Assembly: GCF_017654315.1 (NCBI RefSeq)
Contig: NZ_CP072203.1
Location: forward strand, 5,456,001-5,520,000
Source: Gordonia polyisoprenivorans
GTDB lineage: Bacteria > Actinomycetota > Actinomycetes > Mycobacteriales > Mycobacteriaceae
DNA: 64,000 bases
Direction of reading: 5' to 3'
Below, piece after piece: positions 1 to 8,452 of the stretch. Every line of letters begins with the position of its first letter. Within the stretch, counting starts at the first letter, position 1. Both the position numbers and the translations under genes were made by a program. The notes under the pieces are model-generated. The model saw nothing but the letters and a program-made list of their open reading frames with translations. It had not been told where the DNA came from and made no database searches.

Positions 1-1
1 C

Positions 2-43
2 CAACAGGCGATGGCCGATCAGGTCGTGGCCGCCCTGCGTTGA
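2..43 (+). CDS. 3' end of a gene truncated by the window edge
   Basis: An open frame enters from the left edge and ends in TGA at 41-43, giving a C-terminal tail of 13 residues ending in VVAALR. The composition is typical of coding DNA here and the stop lies 53 bases before the next start. The fragment is too short to identify. It is called only because the frame stays open to the window edge and the next gene begins soon after on the same strand. Confidence 0.4.
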   Translation, partial: QQAMADQVVAALR

Positions 44-96
44 GTGCCCTGGGCTGATCGCGCCCGCAACCCGGACGGACCGGGCAGGATTGGGCC

Positions 97-1605
97 ATGG
101 GCACCGACGTCAGCACCCAGCAGTTCTCCGGCGCCGACCGGGTGCGTTTTCGCAAGCAGGTCAGCCGGGGCACCGAGGCGATCGCCCGGATGCTCGCCGA
201 CGGCTTGTTCACCGACCACGGCGCTCCGCCCGAGCCGTTGCTCGGCATGGAGGTCGAGCTCAATCTCGTCGACGACGAGATGAACCCGGCCATGGCCAAC
301 GCCGAGGTACTCGACGCCATCGCCGACCCCGACTATCAAACCGAACTCGGCCAGTTCAACATCGAGATCAACGTCTCGCCGCGACCGTTCGTCGACAACG
401 ACACGATGTCTCTCGAACAACGGCTGCGCACCTCGCTCAATCGCGCCGAGCAGCAGGCTAACCGCGTCGGTACGCACCTCGTCATGATCGGCACACTGCC
501 CACCCTGCGGACCGAGCACTTCGCACATCAATGGATCTCGGCGAATCCGCGCTACGACCTGCTGAACCAGCAGATCTTCGCCGCCCGCGGTGAGGACATC
601 GAGATCGACATCGCCGGGGTCCCGCTCGGCGAGCATCACGCCAGCGAAAGACTGCACACCTCAACCGATTCCATCCTGCCCGAGGCCGCGTGCACGTCGC
701 TGCAACTCCATCTGCGGGTGGCGCCGGAGGATTTCGCCGCGCATTGGAATGCCGCGCAGGCCATTGCCGGGGTGCAGGTCGCGCTGGCCGGCAACGCACC
801 GTTCCTGGCGGGGACCGCGCTGTGGCACGAGAGTCGCATCCCCGTCTTCGAGCAGGCGACCGACACCCGGCCACTGGAACTGAAGAACCAGGGCGTGCGA
901 CCGCGAGTGTGGTTCGGGGAGCGATGGATCAACACGATCTTCGATCTGTTCGAAGAGAACACCCGCTACTTTCCGGCGCTGTTGCCGGTGTCGACGGACG
1001 TCGATCCGCTCGCCGAACTCGACGCCGGGCGTATCCCCGCGCTCGAGGAACTGCGTCTGCACAACGGCACCGTGTACCGGTGGAACCGGCCCGTCTACGA
1101 CGTCGTCGACGGGCAGGCCCATTTGCGGGTGGAGAACCGTGTACTGCCCGCCGGGCCGACCGTCGTCGACACCATGGCCAATGCCGCCTTCTATTACGGG
1201 GTGGTCCGCGGGCTCGTGGAGGCCGACCGGCCGCTGTGGTCACAGATGTCGTTCAATGCCGCCGCCGAGAATCTTCATGCCGGCGCCCGCGGAGGCCTTG
1301 AGTCGCAACTGTATTGGCCCGACGTCGGATGGGTGCGCCCCGACGAGCTCACCCTACGTCGACTACTCCCCCTCGCCGACGACGGCCTCCGCGCATTCGG
1401 CGTCTCGTCCAGGGCGCGCACCCGCTACCTGTCCGTCATCGAAGGCCGTTGTGTCACAAGACAAACCGGAGCGGTATGGCAGCGCCGGGCAGTCGCCGCC
1501 CGCGAGCAGGCAGGTGAGGAACGCGCCGCCGCCCTTCGCGGGATGTTGGCCGACTATGTCGCCCTCATGCACGAGGGCGAGCCGGTGCACTCCTGGACCC
1601 TGTGA
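97..1605 (+). CDS. glutamate-cysteine ligase-like (GCS2 superfamily) protein
   Basis: A 502-residue soluble protein. The segment near residue 49 (GMEVELNLVDDE) and the later EINVSPRPF motif resemble the acidic metal/ATP-binding strands of the GCS2 carboxylate-amine ligase superfamily, which joins glutamate to an amine such as cysteine. It does not look like mycobacterial EgtA, whose N-terminus differs, so the substrate is unknown; a role in low-molecular-weight thiol or gamma-glutamyl metabolism is inference. The ATG at 97 is the first good start after the upstream stop, and no alternative is better supported. The gene stands alone, followed by 250 bases of repeat-bearing intergenic DNA. Confidence 0.8.
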   Translation: MGTDVSTQQFSGADRVRFRKQVSRGTEAIARMLADGLFTDHGAPPEPLLGMEVELNLVDDEMNPAMANAEVLDAIADPDYQTELGQFNIEINVSPRPFVDNDTMSLEQRLRTSLNRAEQQANRVGTHLVMIGTLPTLRTEHFAHQWISANPRYDLLNQQIFAARGEDIEIDIAGVPLGEHHASERLHTSTDSILPEAACTSLQLHLRVAPEDFAAHWNAAQAIAGVQVALAGNAPFLAGTALWHESRIPVFEQATDTRPLELKNQGVRPRVWFGERWINTIFDLFEENTRYFPALLPVSTDVDPLAELDAGRIPALEELRLHNGTVYRWNRPVYDVVDGQAHLRVENRVLPAGPTVVDTMANAAFYYGVVRGLVEADRPLWSQMSFNAAAENLHAGARGGLESQLYWPDVGWVRPDELTLRRLLPLADDGLRAFGVSSRARTRYLSVIEGRCVTRQTGAVWQRRAVAAREQAGEERAAALRGMLADYVALMHEGEPVHSWTL

Positions 1606-1692
1606 GCGCCGGCCGACGGTCCTCGAGGCCTCCACCAGCGGGAGGGGCCTTCCTCGCCGGGCGGAGGCGCTCCTTGATCGGTGGTCGAGGTT

Positions 1693-1723
1693 GGTCGAGG
1701 TGCCGAGGAGCGTTAGCGACGAG
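1693..1723 (+). repeat. intergenic repeat, copy 1
   Basis: A 31-base unit (GGTCGAGGTGCCGAGGAGCG then TTAGCGACGAG) recurs at 1771-1801 with one mismatch. It lies between the ligase gene and the convergent 13E12 gene. The 1606-1858 interval holds no gene; it consists largely of this repeat and short CTCCCGGTGG motifs between the copies. Confidence 0.8.
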
Positions 1724-1770
1724 CTGTTCTCCCGGTGGCCGCTTTCCTCCCGGTGACACTTTCTCTCGGT

Positions 1771-1811
1771 GGTCGAGGTGTCGAGGAGCGTTAGCGACGA
1801 GCCTCGAGACC
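1771..1811 (+). repeat. intergenic repeat, copy 2, with imperfect palindromic ends
   Basis: Second copy of the 31-base unit, 30/31 identical to the first and extended by CCTCGAGACC, so that the ends (GGTCGAGG and CCTCGAGACC) form an imperfect inverted repeat. A diverged inverted relative with the same ends lies at 24551-24596. The unit may be a dispersed palindromic element or part of a bidirectional terminator between convergent genes. Confidence 0.7.
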
Positions 1812-1858
1812 TGTTGCACCGCTGCTGGTTTCCGACTCCGGACCGAGCACGTGACGGT

Positions 1859-3521
1859 CTAGAGTCCGTGGTCGCCGAGGAGTTGGGCGAGTCGGTTCTC
1901 GACCGGCGAGTCTGACGTGGGGTCAGGGTGGAGGATTTCGACGAGGTCGTAATATCCGTGTCCGATCGGGACCTGGCTGCGCCGGATTCGGTTGGTGGGC
2001 AGCATCGAGTCCCGGTCGTCGCTTGTGGCGAGATCGGTATCGGCACCACTTGGTGGTGGGTCGGGTGGTGGATGCAACTCCGCCCGGACGCGAGCCAACG
2101 CCGCAGCGTAGGTGGCCCCGACGTCGGGGAGTGCGTTGGTGCGTTTCGGGTTCGGTTCGGCTGCGCCGACGGGGGTGTTTGTGCGCCACCAGCATCGTCC
2201 GGCCCACGGCCCGTCCCGATAGATGCCGGTGGTGAATTGTCCGGGTTTGTCGCCGACCATGCGGTTGTGTTTGCCGCAGGCGGGGGCGAGGTCACCGATG
2301 TTGGTGAGTCCGCCTTTCGCATGATCTTTGGTGGCGTGATGAATTTCGACGTGCGCGGCGGGTTGGGTACATCCGGGATACGAGCAGTATTCACCGCCGT
2401 CTTTGGCGAACAGGGCGATCCGCTGTCCTTGACTCGCCAACCGCGCCCGACCCAAATACAGGGGCAGACTGGTGTGGTCGTCGAACACCGCCAACCACGG
2501 CTGACTGTGGGCCGCCAAAGCGATCACATCCCGGATTGGGAGGAGGGTGCCGGTCGCCGTGACGCCCATCCCGGTTTGCGCAATCAACTCCGACAGCGAT
2601 GCTTTGATGATCAGATGCGGTGGCAGGCCGCGATGCGAGTGCGGGCCGAGTCCGACATCCAGACCGGCACGCAGGACTGCTTCCAACGCATCATGGTTGC
2701 GTTGCACCTGATCACGGTGATCCCGCGCTGCAGCCGCCAACGCATCGGGATCGGCATCTTCACGACTCCCGGTCGGGGACTCCGGATCGGCGGGATTGTT
2801 CATTCCAGGGGCTGCCCACATCGCCAACACTGCTTCGAGGTGCGCGGTCAGAGTGGGAGTCATCTGCCCCGATAGCCCACTCATTTTTTGGGCGTCTTGA
2901 CGCCCGATGCGGATCTGGCGGTGGCGTTGCCGATCAGCATCGTCGGTCAACTCACCGTCGGGGTCGAGGTGCGCCAACACCCGTGCCCCCAAAATCCGCA
3001 GATCAGACGGGGTGTGGGTGCGGGCGAACCCGGCCATCGTGGCGTCGGCCGACATTTTCTCGTCGAACGGCACTGTCGCCGGTATGCGGTCCAACACGTC
3101 GATCACGACTGCGGCGTGGGAGGAGCCGGCCGCCCCGGAGGCCATCGCCTCCGCCAACGCCGGATATTTCGGCGCAGCAACCTCGCCGGTGACGGTGTGG
3201 AAGGTGGCGGTCGCTTTGAGTTGTTTCCACCGCCGCCACGGTTCCGACACACGCAACAAGCCGATCATGGCGTCGATGATCGACCCGTATCCGTATTCGC
3301 GGGCGAGATGGCGGTCGGAGAACTCGACGATCACCCGCGTCCCCCTGGACGGTGACGCGGGTGATCAACTGTTCGGTGGACTGAGCGACCGACACCAGGT
3401 CATCGTTGGACAGGCCGGTCAAATCATCGGTGGCCAACTCGTCCATCAGCGTGTGGGCGAGGGCGATTTTCTGGGCGGTCGACAACCCAGACACGTCCGG
3501 CAGTGCGGTGTCGACCATCAT
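1859..3521 (-). pseudogene. 13E12 repeat family HNH endonuclease-like gene, frameshifted
   Basis: The N-terminal part begins MMVDTALPDVSGL at 3521 and reads to TEQLITRVTVQG. The rest of the protein (VIVEFSDRHLAREYGYG onward) continues one frame over from about 3340. A run of five C on the plus strand (3341-3345) sits at the junction; removing one base gives a continuous TVQGTRVIVEF. The long C-terminal frame is 491 residues and carries an HNH-type motif near its end (CSYPGCTQPAAHVEIHHATKDH). The family is multicopy in Mycobacteriales, DUF222 plus HNH, of uncertain function and often considered mobile. Either the gene is a recent pseudogene or the five-base run is a sequencing error or slippage site. 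A shorter product could start at the GTG at 3334. Confidence 0.8.
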
Positions 3522-3638
3522 TTCTCACCCCCCGGCGATAGCGCACATGTGTTTGTGTGCTGTTGTGTTCGAGTGTATGCCGGGTTTGTCGGGTTGGCAA
3601 GGGATTGTCGAAAGTATTTTCGGGTAAGTTTCAGCGGG

Positions 3639-4016
3639 TCAGCCACGTACCCCGGGCACGCCGATCAGCCAGACGGATTCGACTCGCCAGCACACGAAAG
3701 CCAAGAGAGCGAGGACGAGCGCCCTGACGACGGCCGAACCCCGTCGACCGAGGGCCGTGGTCGCCGGCACGCCAAATGCCGCGAGAGCTACCGCCGTGGC
3801 CGCGTAGCCGAGGAACACCCCGGGTCGCGCCGGGGCGTCGGCGCCGATCATCCACGCCACCAGACCGCCTGCGGTCCAGGCGATCACAGCGACCGCGACG
3901 GTCACGGTGACTCGCGTCGGCCACTCCAGTGACGGCACGGAGGTCAGGCCCAGGAGCGACCACAGCGCCGTCCCTACGCACGCGGCGCAGAGCAGCAATG
4001 CCACCGATGGATTCAT
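3639..4016 (-). CDS. small membrane protein downstream of PepSY gene
   Basis: A 125-residue hydrophobic protein starting MNPSVALLLC and containing about four predicted membrane segments. Its ATG overlaps the TGA of the PepSY gene in the quadruplet ATGA (4013-4016), so the two are probably co-transcribed and translationally coupled. Small membrane partners of this kind often accompany PepSY/PiuB-like genes, but this one shows no recognisable family. The downstream 3522-3638 interval has no gene. Confidence 0.8.
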   Translation of the reverse strand: MNPSVALLLCAACVGTALWSLLGLTSVPSLEWPTRVTVTVAVAVIAWTAGGLVAWMIGADAPARPGVFLGYAATAVALAAFGVPATTALGRRGSAVVRALVLALLAFVCWRVESVWLIGVPGVRG

Positions 4017-5353
4017 TCGGCGCCGGTCGCGGCGGCGACGCTCGTCGAGCCGGCGGAGGCCTCGGGTGCAGCGGCCGCTCGATCGCGGGCGCGACGACGT
4101 CTGCGTCGCGCGTTGCGGTTTCGGATCTGCCAGGTGCTCAGCCCGGTGATCATCAGTAGCAGCGGCGTCATCCCGAAGATGAACCACAGCGCCCGCCACC
4201 AGCCGTTGACCGACACCCCGTAGTGCAGGGTCGGCTGCGCCCAGTCGTCGGCGATCGCGTTGGACACCGTCGCCGGCGCCCCGGAGAACTCCTTGATCAC
4301 CGACGGGTCGTGGCCGTCGATCCCGAGTTCTCGGTTGCCGTGGTAGGTCGCGCTCCCCGACCACAGATCCGGTCCTCCGGCAAGCAGATCCACCGAGTAG
4401 TACTCCGAACCCTCCGACGGCATCCCCACCCAGGTGGCGTGCGAGCCCGGGTAGCGGGCCTGGGCGGCGGCGATTGCCTGGTCGAGGGAGATGAGAGGTC
4501 CGGTCGACTCCGAGGTCGGCATCGTGTATGCGTCGTCGGCCGGCGCGACACCTCCGGTGGCGGCGTACCACACCTTGCCGACGCCCGGGATCTCGAAGTT
4601 CATCCCGGTCAGTCCCCAGATGAGCAGCGGGATCGCGGCCACGATGCCGATCACGTTGTGCAGGTCGGTGTCCCGCGCGAATCGCCCCTTGCCGATGCGC
4701 ACCCGAAAACCGTTGCGCCAGCGCCGCAGCCCTGGGTACCAGATGACGATGCCGGAGATCGCCAGAAAGACCAGCAACAGTCCGCTGATCCCGAGAAGTA
4801 GTGCACCCCAGGTCATATCGGCGGTGAACCAACCCCAACCGGCGACCACCGACGGCTTGGCCAACCATGCGATGTACCCCGGATAGCCCTCACAGGCCAG
4901 GCCGCAGTCATGCAGGTTGACCAGGAAACCCAGAAAACCGCCGTCAATATCGCCGTGGCCGTTGACCTTTCCGGTGCCGGCATCGACGGCCCAGGTACCT
5001 GCGGCCGTATCGGCGGAACTGAGGAAGTAGACACCGTCCTTGAGTGACAGGTACTGGGCATCGAAATCCGGGTCGGCAGCGTGGACCGCCGACACCGCGT
5101 CGGTGAAACTCGCCTGGCGCCCGGTGTCGGTGGTGGTGAACAGCGAGGAGTTGGTGGCGCGCACCAGTTCTGGCTCGTACACCAGGATCGCGCCGCTGGT
5201 GCAGACGACCACCAGAAGCAGACCGAGAACGATCGAACTCCACCGGTGCGTCACGATCAGAGCACGTCGCACCGGCTTCTTCGACGTTCGCCGACGGTTC
5301 GCCGATGCCCTGGCGCGTTCGACCGGTGGGCTGGCAACCTTCTCCGTGACCAT
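4013..5353 (-). CDS. PepSY-associated TM helix (PiuB-like) membrane protein
   Basis: A 446-residue inner-membrane protein from the ATG at 5353. It has a basic N-terminus, a first membrane helix beginning THRWSSIVLGLLL, a long extracytoplasmic PepSY region, and further helices with the motif LHNVIG and a terminal WWRALWFIFGMTPLLL block. PepSY_TM proteins (PiuB type) are linked to iron or siderophore uptake and possibly reduction of ferric siderophores. An IdeR-like box directly upstream supports iron repression. In-frame starts farther upstream would place the iron box inside the coding region, so the ATG at 5353 is preferred, implying a nearly leaderless mRNA. A four-base overlap couples it to the small membrane gene downstream. 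Confidence 0.85.
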   Translation of the reverse strand: MVTEKVASPPVERARASANRRRTSKKPVRRALIVTHRWSSIVLGLLLVVVCTSGAILVYEPELVRATNSSLFTTTDTGRQASFTDAVSAVHAADPDFDAQYLSLKDGVYFLSSADTAAGTWAVDAGTGKVNGHGDIDGGFLGFLVNLHDCGLACEGYPGYIAWLAKPSVVAGWGWFTADMTWGALLLGISGLLLVFLAISGIVIWYPGLRRWRNGFRVRIGKGRFARDTDLHNVIGIVAAIPLLIWGLTGMNFEIPGVGKVWYAATGGVAPADDAYTMPTSESTGPLISLDQAIAAAQARYPGSHATWVGMPSEGSEYYSVDLLAGGPDLWSGSATYHGNRELGIDGHDPSVIKEFSGAPATVSNAIADDWAQPTLHYGVSVNGWWRALWFIFGMTPLLLMITGLSTWQIRNRNARRRRRRARDRAAAAPEASAGSTSVAAATGAE

Positions 5354-5359
5354 GGCGGC

Positions 5360-5378
5360 CAAGGTTAGCATAACCAAA
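5360..5378 (-). promoter_or_regulatory. IdeR/DtxR-type iron box
   Basis: The plus-strand sequence CAAGGTTAGCATAACCAAA matches the IdeR/DtxR consensus TTAGGTTAGGCTAACCTAA at 14 of 19 positions, including both AGGTTAG and TAACC half-sites. On the coding strand the centre reads TATGCT, a plausible -10 element, placing transcription start a few bases before the ATG at 5353. IdeR with Fe2+ would block this promoter. Binding is inferred from the motif and from the iron-related gene it precedes. Confidence 0.65.
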
Positions 5379-5410
5379 TACCAAAGATTTGATTTGTCCG
5401 ACTTGTCCGA

Positions 5411-5442
5411 GAATTACGAAATGCGCTGCAGTGCAGTAATTC
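5411..5442. repeat. inverted repeat between DapB-like and PepSY genes
   Basis: GAATTAC (5411-5417) and GTAATTC (5436-5442) form a perfect seven-base inverted repeat around an 18-base core that itself contains CTGCAG. No T-run follows on either strand, so this is not a convincing intrinsic terminator. It could be an operator or an mRNA structure. Nothing else is seen in 5379-5475. Confidence 0.4.
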
Positions 5443-5475
5443 CCGGAAGCGCAGCCAACCGGCGAAGCGCGCCTC

Positions 5476-6552
5476 CTAGCGCGACACCAGCCCGGCTCCG
5501 GTGATGAGCGGCAGGTCGAGTGCCGTCACCAGGCCTGGTTGTGCATCAACCACCGCGGCAACCGAATTCACCAATCGCATTGCCGTCACGATCATCCCCG
5601 ACACGTTGTGATCGCCATTCTCACCGTGATGAGCGACCTCCACCGACATCTGCGGCTCACCGGAGATGGTGATGCGGTAGCAGCCGTCACCGTCGACGGG
5701 ACTCGGCCACTGCGGGCACTGCTCGGGGTGAGTGCGGGTGTAATGCTCGAGCACGATGCGGTCGACTCCGGCGACCTGGCCGACCACCTCGAAATGCAGT
5801 GCGGCCATGGTTCCCTCGGGAATCTCCACCGACACGGTCGAGTAGTCACGGTCGGCCGCGACGCGTTCATGCCGTTCGATCAGCGGTTCGTCGAGTGTGA
5901 GTCCGAGCCCGGCGGCGAGCTGGCGGACGACGCTGCCCCACCCCATCGCAAGCACACCCGGCAGCAGGAGCAGTGGTGTCGCGTCCATGGGCTGCCCGAA
6001 ACCGAAGATGTCGCGCATGACCACCGGTTGGTAGTACGTCGAGTAGTCGGCGATCTCGAGGCAGCGCACCTCGTCGATCCGTTGCGAGAGACTCGTCATC
6101 GACAGCGCCAGAACATCATTCGCAAATCCTGGGTCGATGCCGTTGACATGCAGGCTGGCCCCGCCCGCCGCGCCTGCGGCCGCGATGCGATCGAGAAGCT
6201 TCTGATCGAGGATGCCCTGGGGGAACTGCAGCACCACCGGCCCGCTCGAGACCACATTGACGCCCGCCTCGACGAAGGAGATGAGGTCGTCGATCGCCTC
6301 GAAGATGCGGTCGTCGGTCATCGCGGTGTGCACGATGGCGTCGGGGGCCAGCGCGAGAAGAGCGGCCCGGTCGTCGGTCGCGAGTACACCGAGGTCGCGG
6401 CCGAGACCCGCGAGTTCGCCCGCGTCCTTGCCCACCTTCGCCGGGTCCGAGACCCACACGCCGACCAGTTCGAGGTCGGGATGGGCGTCGATCCCGGCAA
6501 TCGCATGTCGGCCGACGGTTCCGGTCGACCACTCCACCACTCGCAACGTCAT
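5476..6552 (-). CDS. DapB-like NAD(P)H-dependent oxidoreductase
   Basis: A 358-residue protein with an N-terminal Rossmann-like domain (VVEWSTGTVGRHAIAG, then DPELELVGVWVSDPAKVGKD-like spacing) as in the dihydrodipicolinate reductase N-terminal superfamily, and a C-terminal domain unlike true DapB. Proteins of this group are annotated as amine dehydrogenase-like or 2,4-diaminopentanoate dehydrogenase-like; the substrate cannot be told from sequence. It is unlikely to be the lysine-pathway DapB, which is about 250 residues. A perfect KstR motif ten bases before its ATG suggests it belongs to the steroid regulon. Confidence 0.75.
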   Translation of the reverse strand: MTLRVVEWSTGTVGRHAIAGIDAHPDLELVGVWVSDPAKVGKDAGELAGLGRDLGVLATDDRAALLALAPDAIVHTAMTDDRIFEAIDDLISFVEAGVNVVSSGPVVLQFPQGILDQKLLDRIAAAGAAGGASLHVNGIDPGFANDVLALSMTSLSQRIDEVRCLEIADYSTYYQPVVMRDIFGFGQPMDATPLLLLPGVLAMGWGSVVRQLAAGLGLTLDEPLIERHERVAADRDYSTVSVEIPEGTMAALHFEVVGQVAGVDRIVLEHYTRTHPEQCPQWPSPVDGDGCYRITISGEPQMSVEVAHHGENGDHNVSGMIVTAMRLVNSVAAVVDAQPGLVTALDLPLITGAGLVSR

Positions 6553-6562
6553 GAGCCAAAAC

Positions 6563-6576
6563 TAGAACACGTTTCA
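6563..6576 (-). promoter_or_regulatory. KstR operator motif
   Basis: TAGAACACGTTTCA fits the KstR consensus TnnAACnnGTTnnA at every fixed position. It lies 10 bases upstream of the DapB-like gene (start 6552) and 49 bases upstream of the divergent GDPD-like gene, so it most likely controls the former. KstR is the TetR-family repressor of cholesterol genes and is released by steroid-CoA intermediates. Confidence 0.75.
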
Positions 6577-6625
6577 CTTTGTCGGACACGTTTTGGCCAA
6601 CTGCCGACGGTAGAGTGCGCCGACG

Positions 6626-7498
6626 ATGAGTACCGCTGAACCGATCGCCGTGACGTCCGACGGCCACCGCACCCGCCTCAAATGGCATCGCGCACGCAAA
6701 CGCTCCGACGACCCGCCCTTCACGCGCAGCAGAATCGTCGAGGGGATGGCAGTCGGGGCGAGCGTGGAGGTCGACCTCGTGATCCACGGGCCGGGCTCGT
6801 CCGCGTCATGCGGCTTCGCGATCCTGCACGACCGCGATCTGGCCGAGGCGACGACCGGCGCCGGCGACGTCGGCGCAGCCCCAGCCGACTACCTTCGATC
6901 GTTGTCCTTACGCGACAACGACGGTCATCGGATCGACGAACCGGTCACGCTGCTCGGTGACCTGGGCGGTCTGCTCACCGCCATTCACCCGAATGCGTTG
7001 CTGCAGTTGGATCTCAAGCAGTCCGCCGGCGACCTCGACGAGCCGATTGTGCAGGCGTTCGTCGAGGCCGTAGCACCGTTCGCAAAGCATGCGATTCTCT
7101 CGTGCGGCGATGCCGAGGCGGTACGCATCCTCACCGATGCGGTACCACGCCTGCGTGTGGGGTACGACCCCTGCCATCACGGCGCGGTCGACCGGGTGCT
7201 GAGGTGGCGCACCTATCGGCGTTTCGTCGACCATGCGGTCGCCGCTTCCCCTCGGGCCGAGGTGATCTACCTCGACCGGAGGCTGGTGCTGACCGTCGCC
7301 GATCGGGGCACCGACCTCGTCGCAGCGTTCCACGCCACCGGACGCGAGATCGATATCTACACCTTCGGCCGGGCCGACGACCCCGACATCGACCGCGCGC
7401 TCGAGTTGCGCGCCGACCAGATCACCACCGACGACCCACAGGGCGTGGCCCGGCGGTTCGGTTCGGCGACAGGGGGTTCTGGCGTCAGCCGGCTTTGA
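6626..7498 (+). CDS. glycerophosphodiester phosphodiesterase-like protein
   Basis: A 290-residue TIM-barrel-like protein. The segment from residue 44 ([11 protein letters not shown] then AILHDRDL) corresponds to the GDPD E-x-D and H-D catalytic strands, and LLQLDLK near residue 130 to the following metal-binding strand. The R-H-x-x-x near the N-terminus is replaced by WHRARKR, so the first catalytic histidine is not obvious. It would hydrolyse glycerophosphodiesters from lipid turnover if active. Its 3' end overlaps the convergent membrane-protein gene by 14 bases. Whether it shares the KstR box upstream is uncertain. Confidence 0.7.
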   Translation: MSTAEPIAVTSDGHRTRLKWHRARKRSDDPPFTRSRIVEGMAVGASVEVDLVIHGPGSSASCGFAILHDRDLAEATTGAGDVGAAPADYLRSLSLRDNDGHRIDEPVTLLGDLGGLLTAIHPNALLQLDLKQSAGDLDEPIVQAFVEAVAPFAKHAILSCGDAEAVRILTDAVPRLRVGYDPCHHGAVDRVLRWRTYRRFVDHAVAASPRAEVIYLDRRLVLTVADRGTDLVAAFHATGREIDIYTFGRADDPDIDRALELRADQITTDDPQGVARRFGSATGGSGVSRL

Positions 7499-8342
7499 TC
7501 CACGCTGCGGTGGACGGCAGCATCACGAGGATCGCCGTGGCGATCGGGAAGATGAGACCGACAAAGCTGAAAATGCCGCTTCCGAAGCCACTGCTGACGC
7601 CGTTGTGACTCAACGCCGACTCGACAGCCAGGCCCGCTATCGCCCCGATGATGCCGAACACGATCGACACGCCACACCCCGAGGCGACCAGAATTCGGCC
7701 GATCATCTTGTGCCGCAACACCGAGACGCCACCCCAGATCAACAGCACGGCGAGCACCACATCGACGACCATCTGCATCACAAGGATGCCGGTGTACCAC
7801 CCGGGGATCTGATCCACCTCGGTCGTCAGCGCCGAGATGGCGGCGATGACGACGATCGCAGCGATGATCCCGATGATCGACGACACCCCTCCGAGGAAAC
7901 TGAGGACCGCGGCGGTGATCGCGGTGCCGCCCGAGGGCTTCGGCGTGTACGGATCGCCGTACGGATTCTGGGGATAGGGAACGTTGGCTCCCGCGGGTTG
8001 CCCCCACGCCGGTTGCTGACCATATGCGGGTTGCTGGCCATAACTCGGCTCCTGGCCATATGCAGGCTGCTGACCGTATGCAGGCTGCCCATAGGGCGGC
8101 TGCTGCCCGTAACCCGGCTGCTGCCCATAGCCGGGTTGACCGTACTGGGCGCCGGGCTGACCGTAGGACGGCGATCCCGCCGCAGGCGACTGACCGGCGC
8201 CGCCGTACACCGTCTTCTGGTCCCACGGAGACGATCCCGGCGTCGCACCCGGGTTGGACTGTTGGCCATACGGCTGTTGACCATACGGCTGCGACTGTTG
8301 GCCGTACGGCTGCGATCCCGAGCCGTCCTGCGGAGTGGTCAT
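7485..8342 (-). CDS. membrane protein with Gly/Tyr/Gln/Pro-rich repeat N-terminus
   Basis: A 285-residue protein. The first 125 residues are low-complexity repeats of [12 protein letters not shown] and PAYGQQ type; the rest holds about four hydrophobic segments beginning [12 protein letters not shown]. This layout (disordered QPG-rich cytosolic tail plus DUF4190-like membrane domain) is common in actinobacterial envelope proteins of unknown function. The repeat region encodes strings of CAGCAGCC-type codons and is prone to length change. The gene is monocistronic and converges with the GDPD-like gene. Confidence 0.8.
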   Translation of the reverse strand: MTTPQDGSGSQPYGQQSQPYGQQPYGQQSNPGATPGSSPWDQKTVYGGAGQSPAAGSPSYGQPGAQYGQPGYGQQPGYGQQPPYGQPAYGQQPAYGQEPSYGQQPAYGQQPAWGQPAGANVPYPQNPYGDPYTPKPSGGTAITAAVLSFLGGVSSIIGIIAAIVVIAAISALTTEVDQIPGWYTGILVMQMVVDVVLAVLLIWGGVSVLRHKMIGRILVASGCGVSIVFGIIGAIAGLAVESALSHNGVSSGFGSGIFSFVGLIFPIATAILVMLPSTAAWIKAG

Positions 8343-8452
8343 GAGGTGACGCCCTTTCTCCTCGATGCCCCAGCTCTCACGACCAGCACACCGCGTAACG
8401 AGTGATCACCCGAGCATACGGTTATGTCTCGGCCCGCTCGCTCCGCTCCCGC

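Noticed and set aside
3639..4868. A 409-residue minus-strand frame across the PepSY gene
   Set aside because: Only the part from the ATG at 4016 is a plausible protein; the rest is antiphase to the PepSY gene.
5411..5442. Intrinsic terminator after the DapB-like gene
   Set aside because: The inverted repeat has a long loop and no T-run on the minus strand.
8000..8300. Possible CRISPR-like or tandem-repeat array
   Set aside because: The repeats encode QPYGQQ-type residues of a membrane protein in frame; there are no unique spacers.
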